25,876 bases of DNA from an uncultured Bacillota bacterium (lineage in GTDB: Bacteria > Bacillota_I > Bacilli_A > Izemoplasmatales > UBA1188): assembly GCA_937907585.1 (NCBI GenBank), contig CALCVH010000056.1:1-25876 (forward strand), in the 5' to 3' direction. The notes beneath the pieces were generated by a model. That model was not told the origin of the DNA. It worked only from the letters and a program-made list of their open reading frames with translations, and searched no databases. The number at the start of each line of letters is the position of its first letter. Within the stretch, counting starts at the first letter, position 1. Below are positions 13,721-20,512 of the stretch, piece after piece. The position numbers and the translations under genes were made by a program.

Positions 13721-13936
13721 ATGACTATAACATCAACAGAATTAAAAAGAAATTTAAGTAAATATCTTGTTCTTTCAAACAAGCATGATATCTATATAAC
13801 AAAAAACGGAAAAGTAATTTCTAAACTTTCTAATCCATTTAAAACTAAAATAGATATAGTTAATTCATTAGATGGAATTATACCTAACACTACTTCATTA
13901 GAAGAAACTAAACAAGAAAGAATTGAAAACATATAA
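13721..13936 (+). CDS. Phd/YefM-like antitoxin
   Basis: 71 aa. The N-terminal pattern TSTELKRNLSKYLVLS, then DIYITKNGKVISKLSNP, is the Phd/YefM DNA-binding fold: helix-helix followed by a beta hairpin with KNG. The C-terminal 30 residues are polar and would be the toxin-binding tail. The usual partners (Doc, YoeB or PIN/VapC) are absent downstream. The only tight neighbour is the ATPase gene ending 13 bp upstream. The ribosome-binding site is AAAGGAA. It may be an orphan antitoxin, a repressor of its own operon, or the cognate partner of the ATPase. Confidence 0.75.
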   Translation: MTITSTELKRNLSKYLVLSNKHDIYITKNGKVISKLSNPFKTKIDIVNSLDGIIPNTTSLEETKQERIENI

Positions 13937-13943
13937 TTTTGAA

Positions 13944-13989
13944 ATGACAAATTGGCATATAAGAATATAAAGTATATGACAAAATGGCA
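13944..13989. repeat. Two 14-bp direct repeats upstream of mntA-hepT
   Basis: ATGACAAATTGGCA (13944-13957) and ATGACAAAATGGCA (13976-13989) differ at one base. They are spaced 32 bp start to start, about three helical turns. Each is a loose palindrome of the form TGACAA-N-TTGGCA. They end 7 bp before the -35 box, so they are a likely operator for the HTH of the next gene product. Confidence 0.6.
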
Positions 13990-13996
13990 CTTTTTC

Positions 13997-14025
13997 TTGA
14001 TTAATTATGTCAAATATATTATTAT
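13997..14025 (+). promoter_or_regulatory. Promoter of the mntA-hepT operon
   Basis: TTGATT (13997-14002) and TATTAT (14020-14025) have a 17-bp spacer, with the start codon 18 bp further on. The leader is about 12 nt and contains GCGGAGAT. Downstream genes through the PIG-L gene have gaps of 26 bp or less without terminators and could share this transcript. Confidence 0.6.
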
Positions 14026-14043
14026 AAAAGCGGAGATGATATT

Positions 14044-14523
14044 ATGACACTATTAGAAGTTAGAAATAAATATGATTTATCACAAAAAGACGCTTCATTA
14101 ATGCTTAATACCTCTTTAAGAACATACATACGTTATGAAAAAGATGATAATTATGGTTCTGAGTTAAAAAGACAAGCGATGATTAGAAAACTTAATGAAA
14201 TGTTCGAGATTACAGAGACAAAGGGATTATTAAGTGTTGAACAAATAAAAGAATCATTAACAAAATTGTATAATGAGAAATACAATGGTCAGATAGAATT
14301 TTGCTATCTATTTGGAAGTTACGCTAAGGGATACGCTACTGAATCAAGCGACATTGATCTATGTGTTTCAACTTCCTTAAAAGGACTAAAGTTTATTGGA
14401 TTAAGCGAAGACATTAGAATAATATTGCATAAAAAAATAGATTTAATTAGATTTTCTAATCTAGAAAATAATATTACCCTAATCGAAGAAATTATGAAGG
14501 ATGGCATAAAAATATATGGATAA
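14044..14523 (+). CDS. mntA: MntA-type nucleotidyltransferase antitoxin with N-terminal HTH
   Basis: 159 aa. Residues about 5-55 form an XRE-like helix-turn-helix (YDLSQKDASLMLNTSLRTYI, then RYEK). Residues about 75-159 are a minimal nucleotidyltransferase with the full GS-x10-DxD signature: G91, S92, D103, D105. In the HepT-MntA system (type VII-like), MntA silences its HEPN toxin by adding AMP residues to a Tyr next to the toxin active site. All needed residues are present here. The added HTH should let the antitoxin bind its own promoter, and matching direct repeats lie just upstream. The frame overlaps hepT by 8 bp. Confidence 0.9.
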   Translation: MTLLEVRNKYDLSQKDASLMLNTSLRTYIRYEKDDNYGSELKRQAMIRKLNEMFEITETKGLLSVEQIKESLTKLYNEKYNGQIEFCYLFGSYAKGYATESSDIDLCVSTSLKGLKFIGLSEDIRIILHKKIDLIRFSNLENNITLIEEIMKDGIKIYG

Positions 14524-14851
14524 CAAAAAGAACAATAAATATTATGCCCAAAAAACAATAGAAAATATATTAGCCATAGAAAAATATGTTTTTGATATTA
14601 GTTATGATGATTTTGTATCAGATGGCGAATTAATAGATGCAGTTATGTTTAGGTTTATTCAACTTGTTGAAAATATTAAAAATATATCTAATGATTTTAA
14701 AGAAGAAAACGATACTATTCCATGGAAAGATATTGTCGGATTTCGTAATGGAATAGTTCATGAATATGGTGAGATAGATTATACGATAGTTTATGAAACA
14801 GCCGTTAATGATTTAAACGATTTAAAAACAGTTCTTGAGAAACTGTTATAG
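14516..14851 (+). CDS. hepT: HepT-type HEPN ribonuclease toxin (DUF86)
   Basis: 111 aa, all-helical HEPN protein of the DUF86/HepT family. The catalytic and modification motif R-x4-H-x-Y is intact as RNGIVHEY (R77, H82, Y84). R and H form the RNase site, and Y is the residue AMPylated by MntA in studied systems. WKDIVGFRN before it is typical of DUF86. The start lies 8 bp inside mntA, ensuring coupled synthesis with the antitoxin first. Ser/Asn/Asp-rich surface text and low GC are like the neighbours. I regard this as an active TA pair. Confidence 0.9.
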   Translation: MDNKKNNKYYAQKTIENILAIEKYVFDISYDDFVSDGELIDAVMFRFIQLVENIKNISNDFKEENDTIPWKDIVGFRNGIVHEYGEIDYTIVYETAVNDLNDLKTVLEKLL

Positions 14852-14876
14852 CGTAAATGTTTAGGGAGAATAAACA

Positions 14877-15899
14877 ATGTCTACAGAAAATAAAATAGGA
14901 AGGTTTATGAGAAATACCGGTCCTCTTAGATTTTTATTACCGGTATCAATTATATTTATTGTTATTGGGGTACTCATAACCATTACTTCATCTAAAAGTG
15001 GACCATATATTGAAACAACTGGAACTGTAACTAACTGTGAATCTGTAATTGATATAGATGATTCTATGACATATGATGTTAGTTTTACATATATTGTTGA
15101 TGGTTTAACTTATAATGGCTCCTTCAACAATAATAAGAAATATAATGTAGGAGATTCTATTAAAGTTTACTATGAGGAAGGTAATCCTACAAATGTATCA
15201 TATACGAAAAACATGAAGTTTATAGGTATGATTATAATTGCAGTAGCGGTTGTTCTACTTATTGTATCTATTGTTCTAACTGTTAAAAAATTTAAGAAAA
15301 CTAAAGAATTAGATAATCATAAATTAGATTTAGCTACTATAGAAAAATATAATAGTAGAGATTTAAGTGATGAGATAACTGAATATTATTTTAGATTTGA
15401 TGGTAATTCATTTAAACCTGGTTATATATTAGAAGATAAAAATAGAACTCCTATATATGAAGCGATAAATACTAAAAATATAATAGCGCTACCTAGAGAA
15501 TTTGAATTTGTTAATCACTATACATTAAAAACAAAAGTACATAAAATAACTAGACCAGTAACTTCTTCATATGATTATGAGCTATTCTCTACTACATCAT
15601 ATATAAAAATAGATGGAGAAAATGTATGGGATTATCTCCATAAAGCTGGAATAAGAATAGAAACTGATTTATCTAGTTCATTCCCTAAGATGAAATATTA
15701 TATCAAATTACTAGATGAAAGAATCGCTACTGTAGAAACATCTTCAAGATTTGTACATGAAGAAGATGAAGCGGAACATAAAATTAAAATTCCATATGGT
15801 AAATTATACTATAGAATTTGGACTAGAGAACTAGATATGGAATTAGTCTTCTTAACTGTATTTGCGATATCTGAAACTGAACAATTAGTAGTCGAATAA
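14877..15899 (+). CDS. DUF3592-like membrane protein with C-terminal tubby/LURP-like domain
   Basis: 340 aa. A first membrane helix (about 17-37) is followed by an extracytoplasmic beta-rich segment (about 43-110) of DUF3592 type: TGTVTNCESV, then YDVSFTYIVDGLTYNGSF and VGDSIKVYYEEGNP. A second helix (about 113-135) and a soluble cytoplasmic domain (about 150-340) follow. That domain alternates short strands (YYFRFDGNSFKPGYILEDKN and later FPKMKYYIKL) and suggests a tubby-like or LURP-one-like barrel. This second assignment is weak. The ribosome-binding site is AGGGAG, 9 nt upstream. It is 26 bp downstream of hepT, but Ala-codon context looks largely native, so it may not belong to the TA unit. 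Function unknown. Confidence 0.75.
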   Translation: MSTENKIGRFMRNTGPLRFLLPVSIIFIVIGVLITITSSKSGPYIETTGTVTNCESVIDIDDSMTYDVSFTYIVDGLTYNGSFNNNKKYNVGDSIKVYYEEGNPTNVSYTKNMKFIGMIIIAVAVVLLIVSIVLTVKKFKKTKELDNHKLDLATIEKYNSRDLSDEITEYYFRFDGNSFKPGYILEDKNRTPIYEAINTKNIIALPREFEFVNHYTLKTKVHKITRPVTSSYDYELFSTTSYIKIDGENVWDYLHKAGIRIETDLSSSFPKMKYYIKLLDERIATVETSSRFVHEEDEAEHKIKIPYGKLYYRIWTRELDMELVFLTVFAISETEQLVVE

Positions 15900-15916
15900 A
15901 AAACAAAAGGATATTT

Positions 15917-16690
15917 ATGTCTATATTAAAAAAGTTACTAGGAAAATATATTAAGATTCCTAAATTAGAAAATTTTAAAGAAGTAGTCTTTGTTGGCCCT
16001 CACGCAGATGATATTGAATTTGGCGCTGGCGCAACTATATCTAAAATGAGAGATAATGGAGCTCATATTCATTTTATTATTGTGACTGATGGAGCTGCGG
16101 GAACTAAAAATAAAGAAGATGATCCTATGGTTCTAAAAAGAACTAGAGAAGAAGAATCAAAAGCTTCTGCGAAATTTTTAGGCGCAGAAACAATTGATTT
16201 TTTAGAATTAGAAGATGGTGGAATCTATACAAAGGATGATGTGATTAAAAAGTTAGCTCCACTAATTTTAAAATATAATCCAGAAATAATATTTTCTCCA
16301 GATCCTAATCTTAAAACTGAATGTCATCCAGATCATATAAAAGTAGGTGAAGCAGTTAAAGAACTTACTCAGCTTATCGGATATCCTCATTCTTTAATGA
16401 GACACGATATAGACGTTAGTGATTATGATAGATTTCCAAGGAATATATTCTTAGCTCAGTATTTTACTGATAGTCCAAATAAAAGAGTTAAGATATCAAA
16501 AAAGAATTGGAAAGATAAAGAAAAATCAATCAGAATGCATGAATCACAAATTGATGATTCAATTGGACTCATGATTACATACTTTAATTTAAAATCTATA
16601 GAATCTGGAATAAAGCATTTTAAAGGAAGATCGGAAGATTTTAAAGTGTATCATCCTATGATGCAGCATGTTTATTCTGAAGGATTTTAA
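15917..16690 (+). CDS. PIG-L family (LmbE-like) N-deacetylase
   Basis: 257 aa. Zn-dependent amide hydrolase of the PIG-L/LmbE fold, which includes BshB and MshB and other enzymes that deacetylate N-acetyl sugars. The first metal motif is P28-H29-A30-D31-D32 with E34 (usually PHPDDxE; the Pro to Ala change leaves the metal ligands intact). The second is H137-P138-D139-H140. VTDGAAGT and RTREEESKASAKFLG are family text. There is no signal peptide, so it is cytosolic. Substrate cannot be inferred: no bacillithiol or glycan genes lie nearby. The ribosome-binding site is AAAGGA, 5 nt upstream. It is 17 bp after the DUF3592-like gene. Confidence 0.88.
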   Translation: MSILKKLLGKYIKIPKLENFKEVVFVGPHADDIEFGAGATISKMRDNGAHIHFIIVTDGAAGTKNKEDDPMVLKRTREEESKASAKFLGAETIDFLELEDGGIYTKDDVIKKLAPLILKYNPEIIFSPDPNLKTECHPDHIKVGEAVKELTQLIGYPHSLMRHDIDVSDYDRFPRNIFLAQYFTDSPNKRVKISKKNWKDKEKSIRMHESQIDDSIGLMITYFNLKSIESGIKHFKGRSEDFKVYHPMMQHVYSEGF

Positions 16691-16711
16691 TCCTCTATTC
16701 AAGCATTTAAA

Positions 16712-16740
16712 TTGATTAAATAAATATATAAATATATAAT
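16712..16740 (+). promoter_or_regulatory. Promoter of the rubrerythrin gene
   Basis: TTGATT (16712-16717) and TATAAT (16735-16740) have a 17-bp spacer. The whole interval 16700-16772 is almost pure A/T with repeated AATATATAA and AAATAATA words, resembling an A/T-rich region of a strong promoter. Confidence 0.65.
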
Positions 16741-16783
16741 AATAATATAAATAAATAATATAAATAAAAACAAGGAGAAAGAA

Positions 16784-17437
16784 ATGAAAACTTATAAGTG
16801 TTTAGTATGTGGTGAAGTATTCACTGTAGAAGATGGTCAAGAACCAGTATGCCCAAAATGTAAAGTTAAAGGCGACAAACTAGTTTTAGTTGAAGAAAAG
16901 AAAAACAAATATGCAGGAACTCAAACCGAGAAGAACCTACAAGCTGCATTCGCTGGCGAATCACAAGCTAGAAACAAATACACATATTTCGCATCGGTTG
17001 CGAAAAAAGAAGGATATGAACAGATTTCTGCTTTATTCTTAAAGACTGCGGATAATGAAAAAGAACACGCTAAAATGTGGTTTAAAGAATTAAGCGGTAT
17101 TGGTAATACTGCTGAAAACTTAAAAGCTGCGGCTGATGGCGAAAACTATGAATGGACAGATATGTACGAAGAATTCGCTAAAGTTGCTGAAGAAGAAGGA
17201 TTCCATGACCTCGCATTAAAATTTAGAGGCGTCGCTGCGATTGAAAAACATCATGAAGAAAGATATCGTGCATTACTCAAGAACGTAGAAATGCAGGAAG
17301 TATTCGCTAAGAGTGAAGTTAAGATTTGGGAATGCCGTAACTGTGGCCATATTGTAGTTGGAACTAAAGCGCCAGATGTATGTCCAGTATGTGCACATCC
17401 TCAAAGCTATTTTGAAGTAAACGCTGAAAATTATTAG
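16784..17437 (+). CDS. rbr: Rubrerythrin with rubredoxin-like modules at both ends
   Basis: 217 aa. Cytosolic diiron peroxidase of anaerobes that reduces H2O2 with electrons from rubredoxin-type centres. The order is: N-terminal rubredoxin-like Fe(Cys)4 (C6, C9, C23, C26), ferritin-like diiron four-helix domain (about 45-175, with FAGESQARNKYTYFASVA, the EKEHAKMWFKEL helix and EKHHEERY), and C-terminal rubredoxin (WECRNCGH, then CPVCAHPQSYFEV). Classical rubrerythrin has only the C-terminal module and reverse rubrerythrin only the N-terminal one; this protein has both. The ribosome-binding site is AAGGAG, 9 nt upstream. Its Ala codons often end in A/T after T, unlike poorly expressed neighbours, consistent with high expression. 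Confidence 0.95.
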   Translation: MKTYKCLVCGEVFTVEDGQEPVCPKCKVKGDKLVLVEEKKNKYAGTQTEKNLQAAFAGESQARNKYTYFASVAKKEGYEQISALFLKTADNEKEHAKMWFKELSGIGNTAENLKAAADGENYEWTDMYEEFAKVAEEEGFHDLALKFRGVAAIEKHHEERYRALLKNVEMQEVFAKSEVKIWECRNCGHIVVGTKAPDVCPVCAHPQSYFEVNAENY

Positions 17438-17452
17438 AATATACGTTATATA

Positions 17453-17483
17453 AAATAAAAACTGCTTGATGCAGTTTTTATTT
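17453..17483. terminator. Bidirectional terminator between rbr and the zinc-ribbon gene
   Basis: AAATAAAAACTGC (17453-17465) and GCAGTTTTTATTT (17471-17483) are perfect 13-bp arms around TTGAT. Each strand ends in T-tracts, and the right arm overlaps the stop codon of the minus-strand gene. Confidence 0.9.
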
Positions 17484-17916
17484 ATGCCTGAGGCTCTTCA
17501 GCTATCTCTATTATATTTTGAAATACTCCATAGCGTATCTCTAATATAAAGAACACTATATTAAATAATAATGTAACAATTGATAATATGATGTAGACTA
17601 AATGTTTTTTATTTAATGAATAAGCTTTAATATTCATAATTAAAGATGCTAGACAGAAGATGAATCCATAAAAAGGAACCATAGAAAAACCGATTGATAT
17701 AAACGCAAACATTTCTGAATTTCTTAAAAACTTTGCGTTTTTATCTTCTTTGTTAATGAAAGTAGTTGTTCCTTGTTCTGCTTGTTTATTTACCTTTTCT
17801 TCGATTGGTTCACCAAAAATATCGTATTCTACTACGTGTTCTAATTTTGATCCACAATCTGAACAGAAAAATAAATTATCATTATAAACCTTATTGCATT
17901 TTGGACAATATTTCAT
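17482..17916 (-). CDS. Zinc-ribbon membrane protein
   Basis: 144 aa. The N-terminal zinc ribbon has C4, C7, C18, C21 (YCPKCNKVY and FFCSDCGSKL). A polar linker of about 45 residues follows, then two membrane helices (about 68-92 and 103-127) and a short acidic end. This design, a cytosolic zinc ribbon on a small membrane anchor, is frequent in Firmicutes, and I cannot assign a role. AGGAG lies 9 nt before the start. It is convergent with rbr and divergent from the HsdM-like gene. Confidence 0.8.
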   Translation of the reverse strand: MKYCPKCNKVYNDNLFFCSDCGSKLEHVVEYDIFGEPIEEKVNKQAEQGTTTFINKEDKNAKFLRNSEMFAFISIGFSMVPFYGFIFCLASLIMNIKAYSLNKKHLVYIILSIVTLLFNIVFFILEIRYGVFQNIIEIAEEPQA

Positions 17917-17936
17917 AATTTTTAACTCCTAAAATG

Positions 17937-17965
17937 AGTATAACATAATAAATAATTTTTGTTAA
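17937..17965 (-). promoter_or_regulatory. Promoter of the zinc-ribbon gene
   Basis: On the minus strand, TTAACA (17960-17965) and TATACT (17937-17942) have a 17-bp spacer. The start codon is about 21 bp from the -10 box, with AGGAG between. Confidence 0.6.
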
Positions 17966-17993
17966 TTAATAGAGAATAAAAAATCATATTTTC

Positions 17994-18022
17994 TTGATAA
18001 AGAAAAATAGTTAGTATATAAT
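17994..18022 (+). promoter_or_regulatory. Promoter of the HsdM-like/rluB operon
   Basis: TTGATA (17994-17999) and TATAAT (18017-18022) have a 17-bp spacer, and the predicted start is near 18029. The perfect dyad at 18023-18041 lies on the transcription start. Confidence 0.75.
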
Positions 18023-18041
18023 TTTGTTATACAGTAACAAA
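18023..18041. promoter_or_regulatory. Perfect dyad at the transcription start of the HsdM-like gene
   Basis: TTTGTTA (18023-18029) and TAACAAA (18035-18041) flank TACAG. The position directly after the -10 box suits either a repressor operator or a 5'-end hairpin on the mRNA. The ribosome-binding site GGAGAT follows 6 bp later. Confidence 0.45.
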
Positions 18042-18058
18042 GAAATGGAGATATAGCC

Positions 18059-19732
18059 ATGACTGAGAAAAATGAGTATAATCAAGAAATAGTTGAGCTT
18101 AACGACGCTAACTATATTTTTCTTTTATATATGATTTATATACTGAAAAAAATAGAAAAGAACAAAGAGTTCTTATCTTTTGCGCAACTCAAATCTAAGA
18201 TAAAAGAATACGCTAAAAAGGATTTATCTTTAGAAAAAATAGTTAAATTATCTATAAACGATGTCGCTTTTGAAAAACTATATAATGACGTATATTCATA
18301 TATCAACGCTCTTCCACTATCGTCTATATCTGAAATAATAATAAAGAACTGTGAAAACTATTTTTTACAAAATAAGTATCTTGATGAAGATTTAGAAAAT
18401 ATAAATATGCACATACTAGAAAGAAAAGACAAAAACTATGGTAATGTCTTTATCGCATCTATGTTTGTTAAGAAGTTTATATTTGAAAAAGATAATGTGG
18501 ATTCAGTAGTTTATGACTTTTATGATGATAGACTTAACGCTATCGTAGATATTTTGTTTGAGATAAAATCTATTAAGCATAAGTTTTTAAAGAGCGCATC
18601 ACAGGAAATAAATCCTGGATCTATATTTGATACAGTTATTTATATGCCTCCATATAGATACCCATCTTTAATATCTTTCGCATATAAGAACGATAGAATT
18701 AATTTACAAAATCAATCTTATGAATTCAAGATGATGATTAAATTATTCCTACATTTAGCTAAAGATGGAAAGATTGTATCTGTTGTATCAACAGGTATCC
18801 TAAATAAGAATTCAGATATCGTATTTAAGAAAAGATTAATCGAAAAGAAAGCTGTATCTTTAGTTGTAGAAATGCCTAGATTAAAGAGTTTATCTTATCC
18901 TGTTTCTATGGTTGAATTATCTCACGATAATGAATTAGTTAAGTTTATTGACGCTTCTAAATTCGCTCAAAATATAAGAAGAGGAATAAACCTAGATTCA
19001 TTAAAGATTATTAACGCTATAGATGGAAAGATAGAAGATTCAATCGGAGAAGTCAATCAAGAATACATTCTTCAAAATGATTATGATCTAACACCTCATA
19101 GATTTTTTGAGAATGTTAAAGCTGAATTTGTTAATCCAACCCCACTTAAGAATATTGTATCTATGATATATAGGGGGTTTCAAATTCCATCATCAATGCT
19201 TGATGAATGTTTAAGTGACACTCCAACTAAGATTAAGTTATTAACGCTTTCTGATATTGAAGATTCTATGGTTAATAAATCATCTTTACAATCGCTTAAA
19301 TATTTAGATAAAAAAATGGAACACTATGTTATACAAGATAACGATCTTGTAATAAGCTGTAAAGGTAAAACGTTTAAAACTGCGGTTGTTAATGTGCCAT
19401 ATAGTGAAACATATGTATCAACAGGATCAATAATAGTAATTAGATGTGATCAAAACGTTATTGACCCAACATTCTTAAAGATATTCTTAGATTCTCAGAT
19501 TGGCGTAGACGCATTAAAAAGAATTCAAACTGGCGCATCTATTTTATCTTTGAATCCAACTAAACTGAACAATCTAATTGTTCCATTACCTTCTCTTGCG
19601 AAACAGCTTATGATTTCCTCTAGTTATAAATATAAATTAAAAGATTTATTAGATATTAAAGAAACTGAAGAAGAAATGAAGCAAAGCATGATCAAGAGAT
19701 TTGATGATGGGTTTATGAAACTAATTAACTAA
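18059..19732 (+). CDS. Catalytically degenerate HsdM-like methyltransferase fused to an HsdS-type recognition domain
   Basis: 557 aa. The middle part follows the type I N6-adenine methyltransferase (HsdM) layout, but the catalytic motifs are gone. The place of the SAM motif (DPxCGxGG) reads VVYDFYDDRLNAIVDI, and the place of NPPF reads YMPPY (M196-Y199), losing the catalytic Asn. The downstream text is well kept: FKMMIKLFLHLAKDGKIVSV, then STGIL and FKKRLIEKKAVSLVVEMP. Residues about 350-540 match one HsdS target-recognition domain: LKNIVSMIYRGFQIPSS, DNDLVISCKGKTFKTAVV, DPTFLKIFLDSQIG, then LNNLIVPLPSLAKQ. No restriction subunit gene is nearby. The gene has its own promoter and lies 4 bp before rluB. 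It probably binds DNA site-specifically without modifying it. That is inference. Core-like codon context argues for long residence. Confidence 0.8.
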   Translation: MTEKNEYNQEIVELNDANYIFLLYMIYILKKIEKNKEFLSFAQLKSKIKEYAKKDLSLEKIVKLSINDVAFEKLYNDVYSYINALPLSSISEIIIKNCENYFLQNKYLDEDLENINMHILERKDKNYGNVFIASMFVKKFIFEKDNVDSVVYDFYDDRLNAIVDILFEIKSIKHKFLKSASQEINPGSIFDTVIYMPPYRYPSLISFAYKNDRINLQNQSYEFKMMIKLFLHLAKDGKIVSVVSTGILNKNSDIVFKKRLIEKKAVSLVVEMPRLKSLSYPVSMVELSHDNELVKFIDASKFAQNIRRGINLDSLKIINAIDGKIEDSIGEVNQEYILQNDYDLTPHRFFENVKAEFVNPTPLKNIVSMIYRGFQIPSSMLDECLSDTPTKIKLLTLSDIEDSMVNKSSLQSLKYLDKKMEHYVIQDNDLVISCKGKTFKTAVVNVPYSETYVSTGSIIVIRCDQNVIDPTFLKIFLDSQIGVDALKRIQTGASILSLNPTKLNNLIVPLPSLAKQLMISSSYKYKLKDLLDIKETEEEMKQSMIKRFDDGFMKLIN

Positions 19733-19736
19733 TAAA

Positions 19737-20483
19737 ATGGAAGAAAGATTACAAAAATACATATCTTCTAGTGGTTTAGCCTCTAGAAGAGAATCAGAAA
19801 ATTTAATAAAAGATGGACTTGTTACTGTTAATGACATAGTTGTAACTGAGCTTGGAACAAAAGTCAGTGATAAAGATATAGTAAAAGTTAATGGTAAAAT
19901 AATAAAACCACAAGAAAACAAAGTCTACTATATGTTAAATAAGCCAACCGGCTATTTAACAACATCAAAAGATTCAAAAGGAAGAAAAACCATATATGAT
20001 TTACTTATTGGGTTAAATGAAAGAGTATATCCAGTGGGCAGATTAGATTATGACACCTCTGGTTTAATTCTATTAACTAATGATAGCGATTTTAAAACTA
20101 TGATTGAAAATCCTAGCGTTGGAATAAAGAAAGAATACCATGTAAAAATAGATGGCTTATTAAGAAAAGAAGAATCATTCAAGATTCAAAAAGGCATTGA
20201 TTTAGGTGATTATAAAACTAAAGCATGTAAGATAATGAATGTTCTATATAACGACGAGAAAACATCTACTCAATTAGATATTATAATTAGCGAAGGCAAA
20301 AATAGAGAAATTAGAAGATTGTTTGAATCTGTATCTCATAGAGTAAAATCACTTAAAAGAACAAGAATAGGAAATTTAGAGCTTGATGTTAATCAAGGAA
20401 AATATAGAAGTTTAACGCCTCATGAAGTTAAACTCTTAAAACTATTATCACTAAATAAAATAAAAGAAGACAAAAGAAAATAG
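19737..20483 (+). CDS. rluB: RluB/RsuA-family pseudouridine synthase
   Basis: Makes pseudouridine in ribosomal RNA (RluB acts on 23S U2605 in E. coli numbering). 248 aa: N-terminal S4 RNA-binding domain (about 3-60; RLQKYISSSGLASRRESENL), then the synthase domain with the catalytic Asp D104 in GRLDYDTSGLILLTND and the later motif EGKNREIRRLFE. It starts 4 bp after the HsdM-like gene without its own ribosome-binding site, so translation is probably coupled to it. In many Firmicutes rluB follows scpA-scpB; here the HsdM-like gene takes that place. A strong terminator overlaps the stop. Confidence 0.94.
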   Translation: MEERLQKYISSSGLASRRESENLIKDGLVTVNDIVVTELGTKVSDKDIVKVNGKIIKPQENKVYYMLNKPTGYLTTSKDSKGRKTIYDLLIGLNERVYPVGRLDYDTSGLILLTNDSDFKTMIENPSVGIKKEYHVKIDGLLRKEESFKIQKGIDLGDYKTKACKIMNVLYNDEKTSTQLDIIISEGKNREIRRLFESVSHRVKSLKRTRIGNLELDVNQGKYRSLTPHEVKLLKLLSLNKIKEDKRK

Positions 20484-20512
20484 AAACGCGAATTAAGGCG
20501 TTTCTATTTTTG
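20477..20512 (+). terminator. Terminator after rluB
   Basis: AAAATAGAAACGC (20477-20489) pairs with GCGTTTCTATTTT (20498-20510) around an 8-nt loop, followed by more T. It overlaps the rluB stop codon and also the 3' end of the minus-strand remnant. Confidence 0.88.

Noticed and set aside
16691..16772. AT-only repeats before rubrerythrin as a microsatellite or regulatory RNA
   Set aside because: The AATATATAA-like words are simple A/T-rich promoter sequence. The unit is irregular and no stable RNA fold is apparent.
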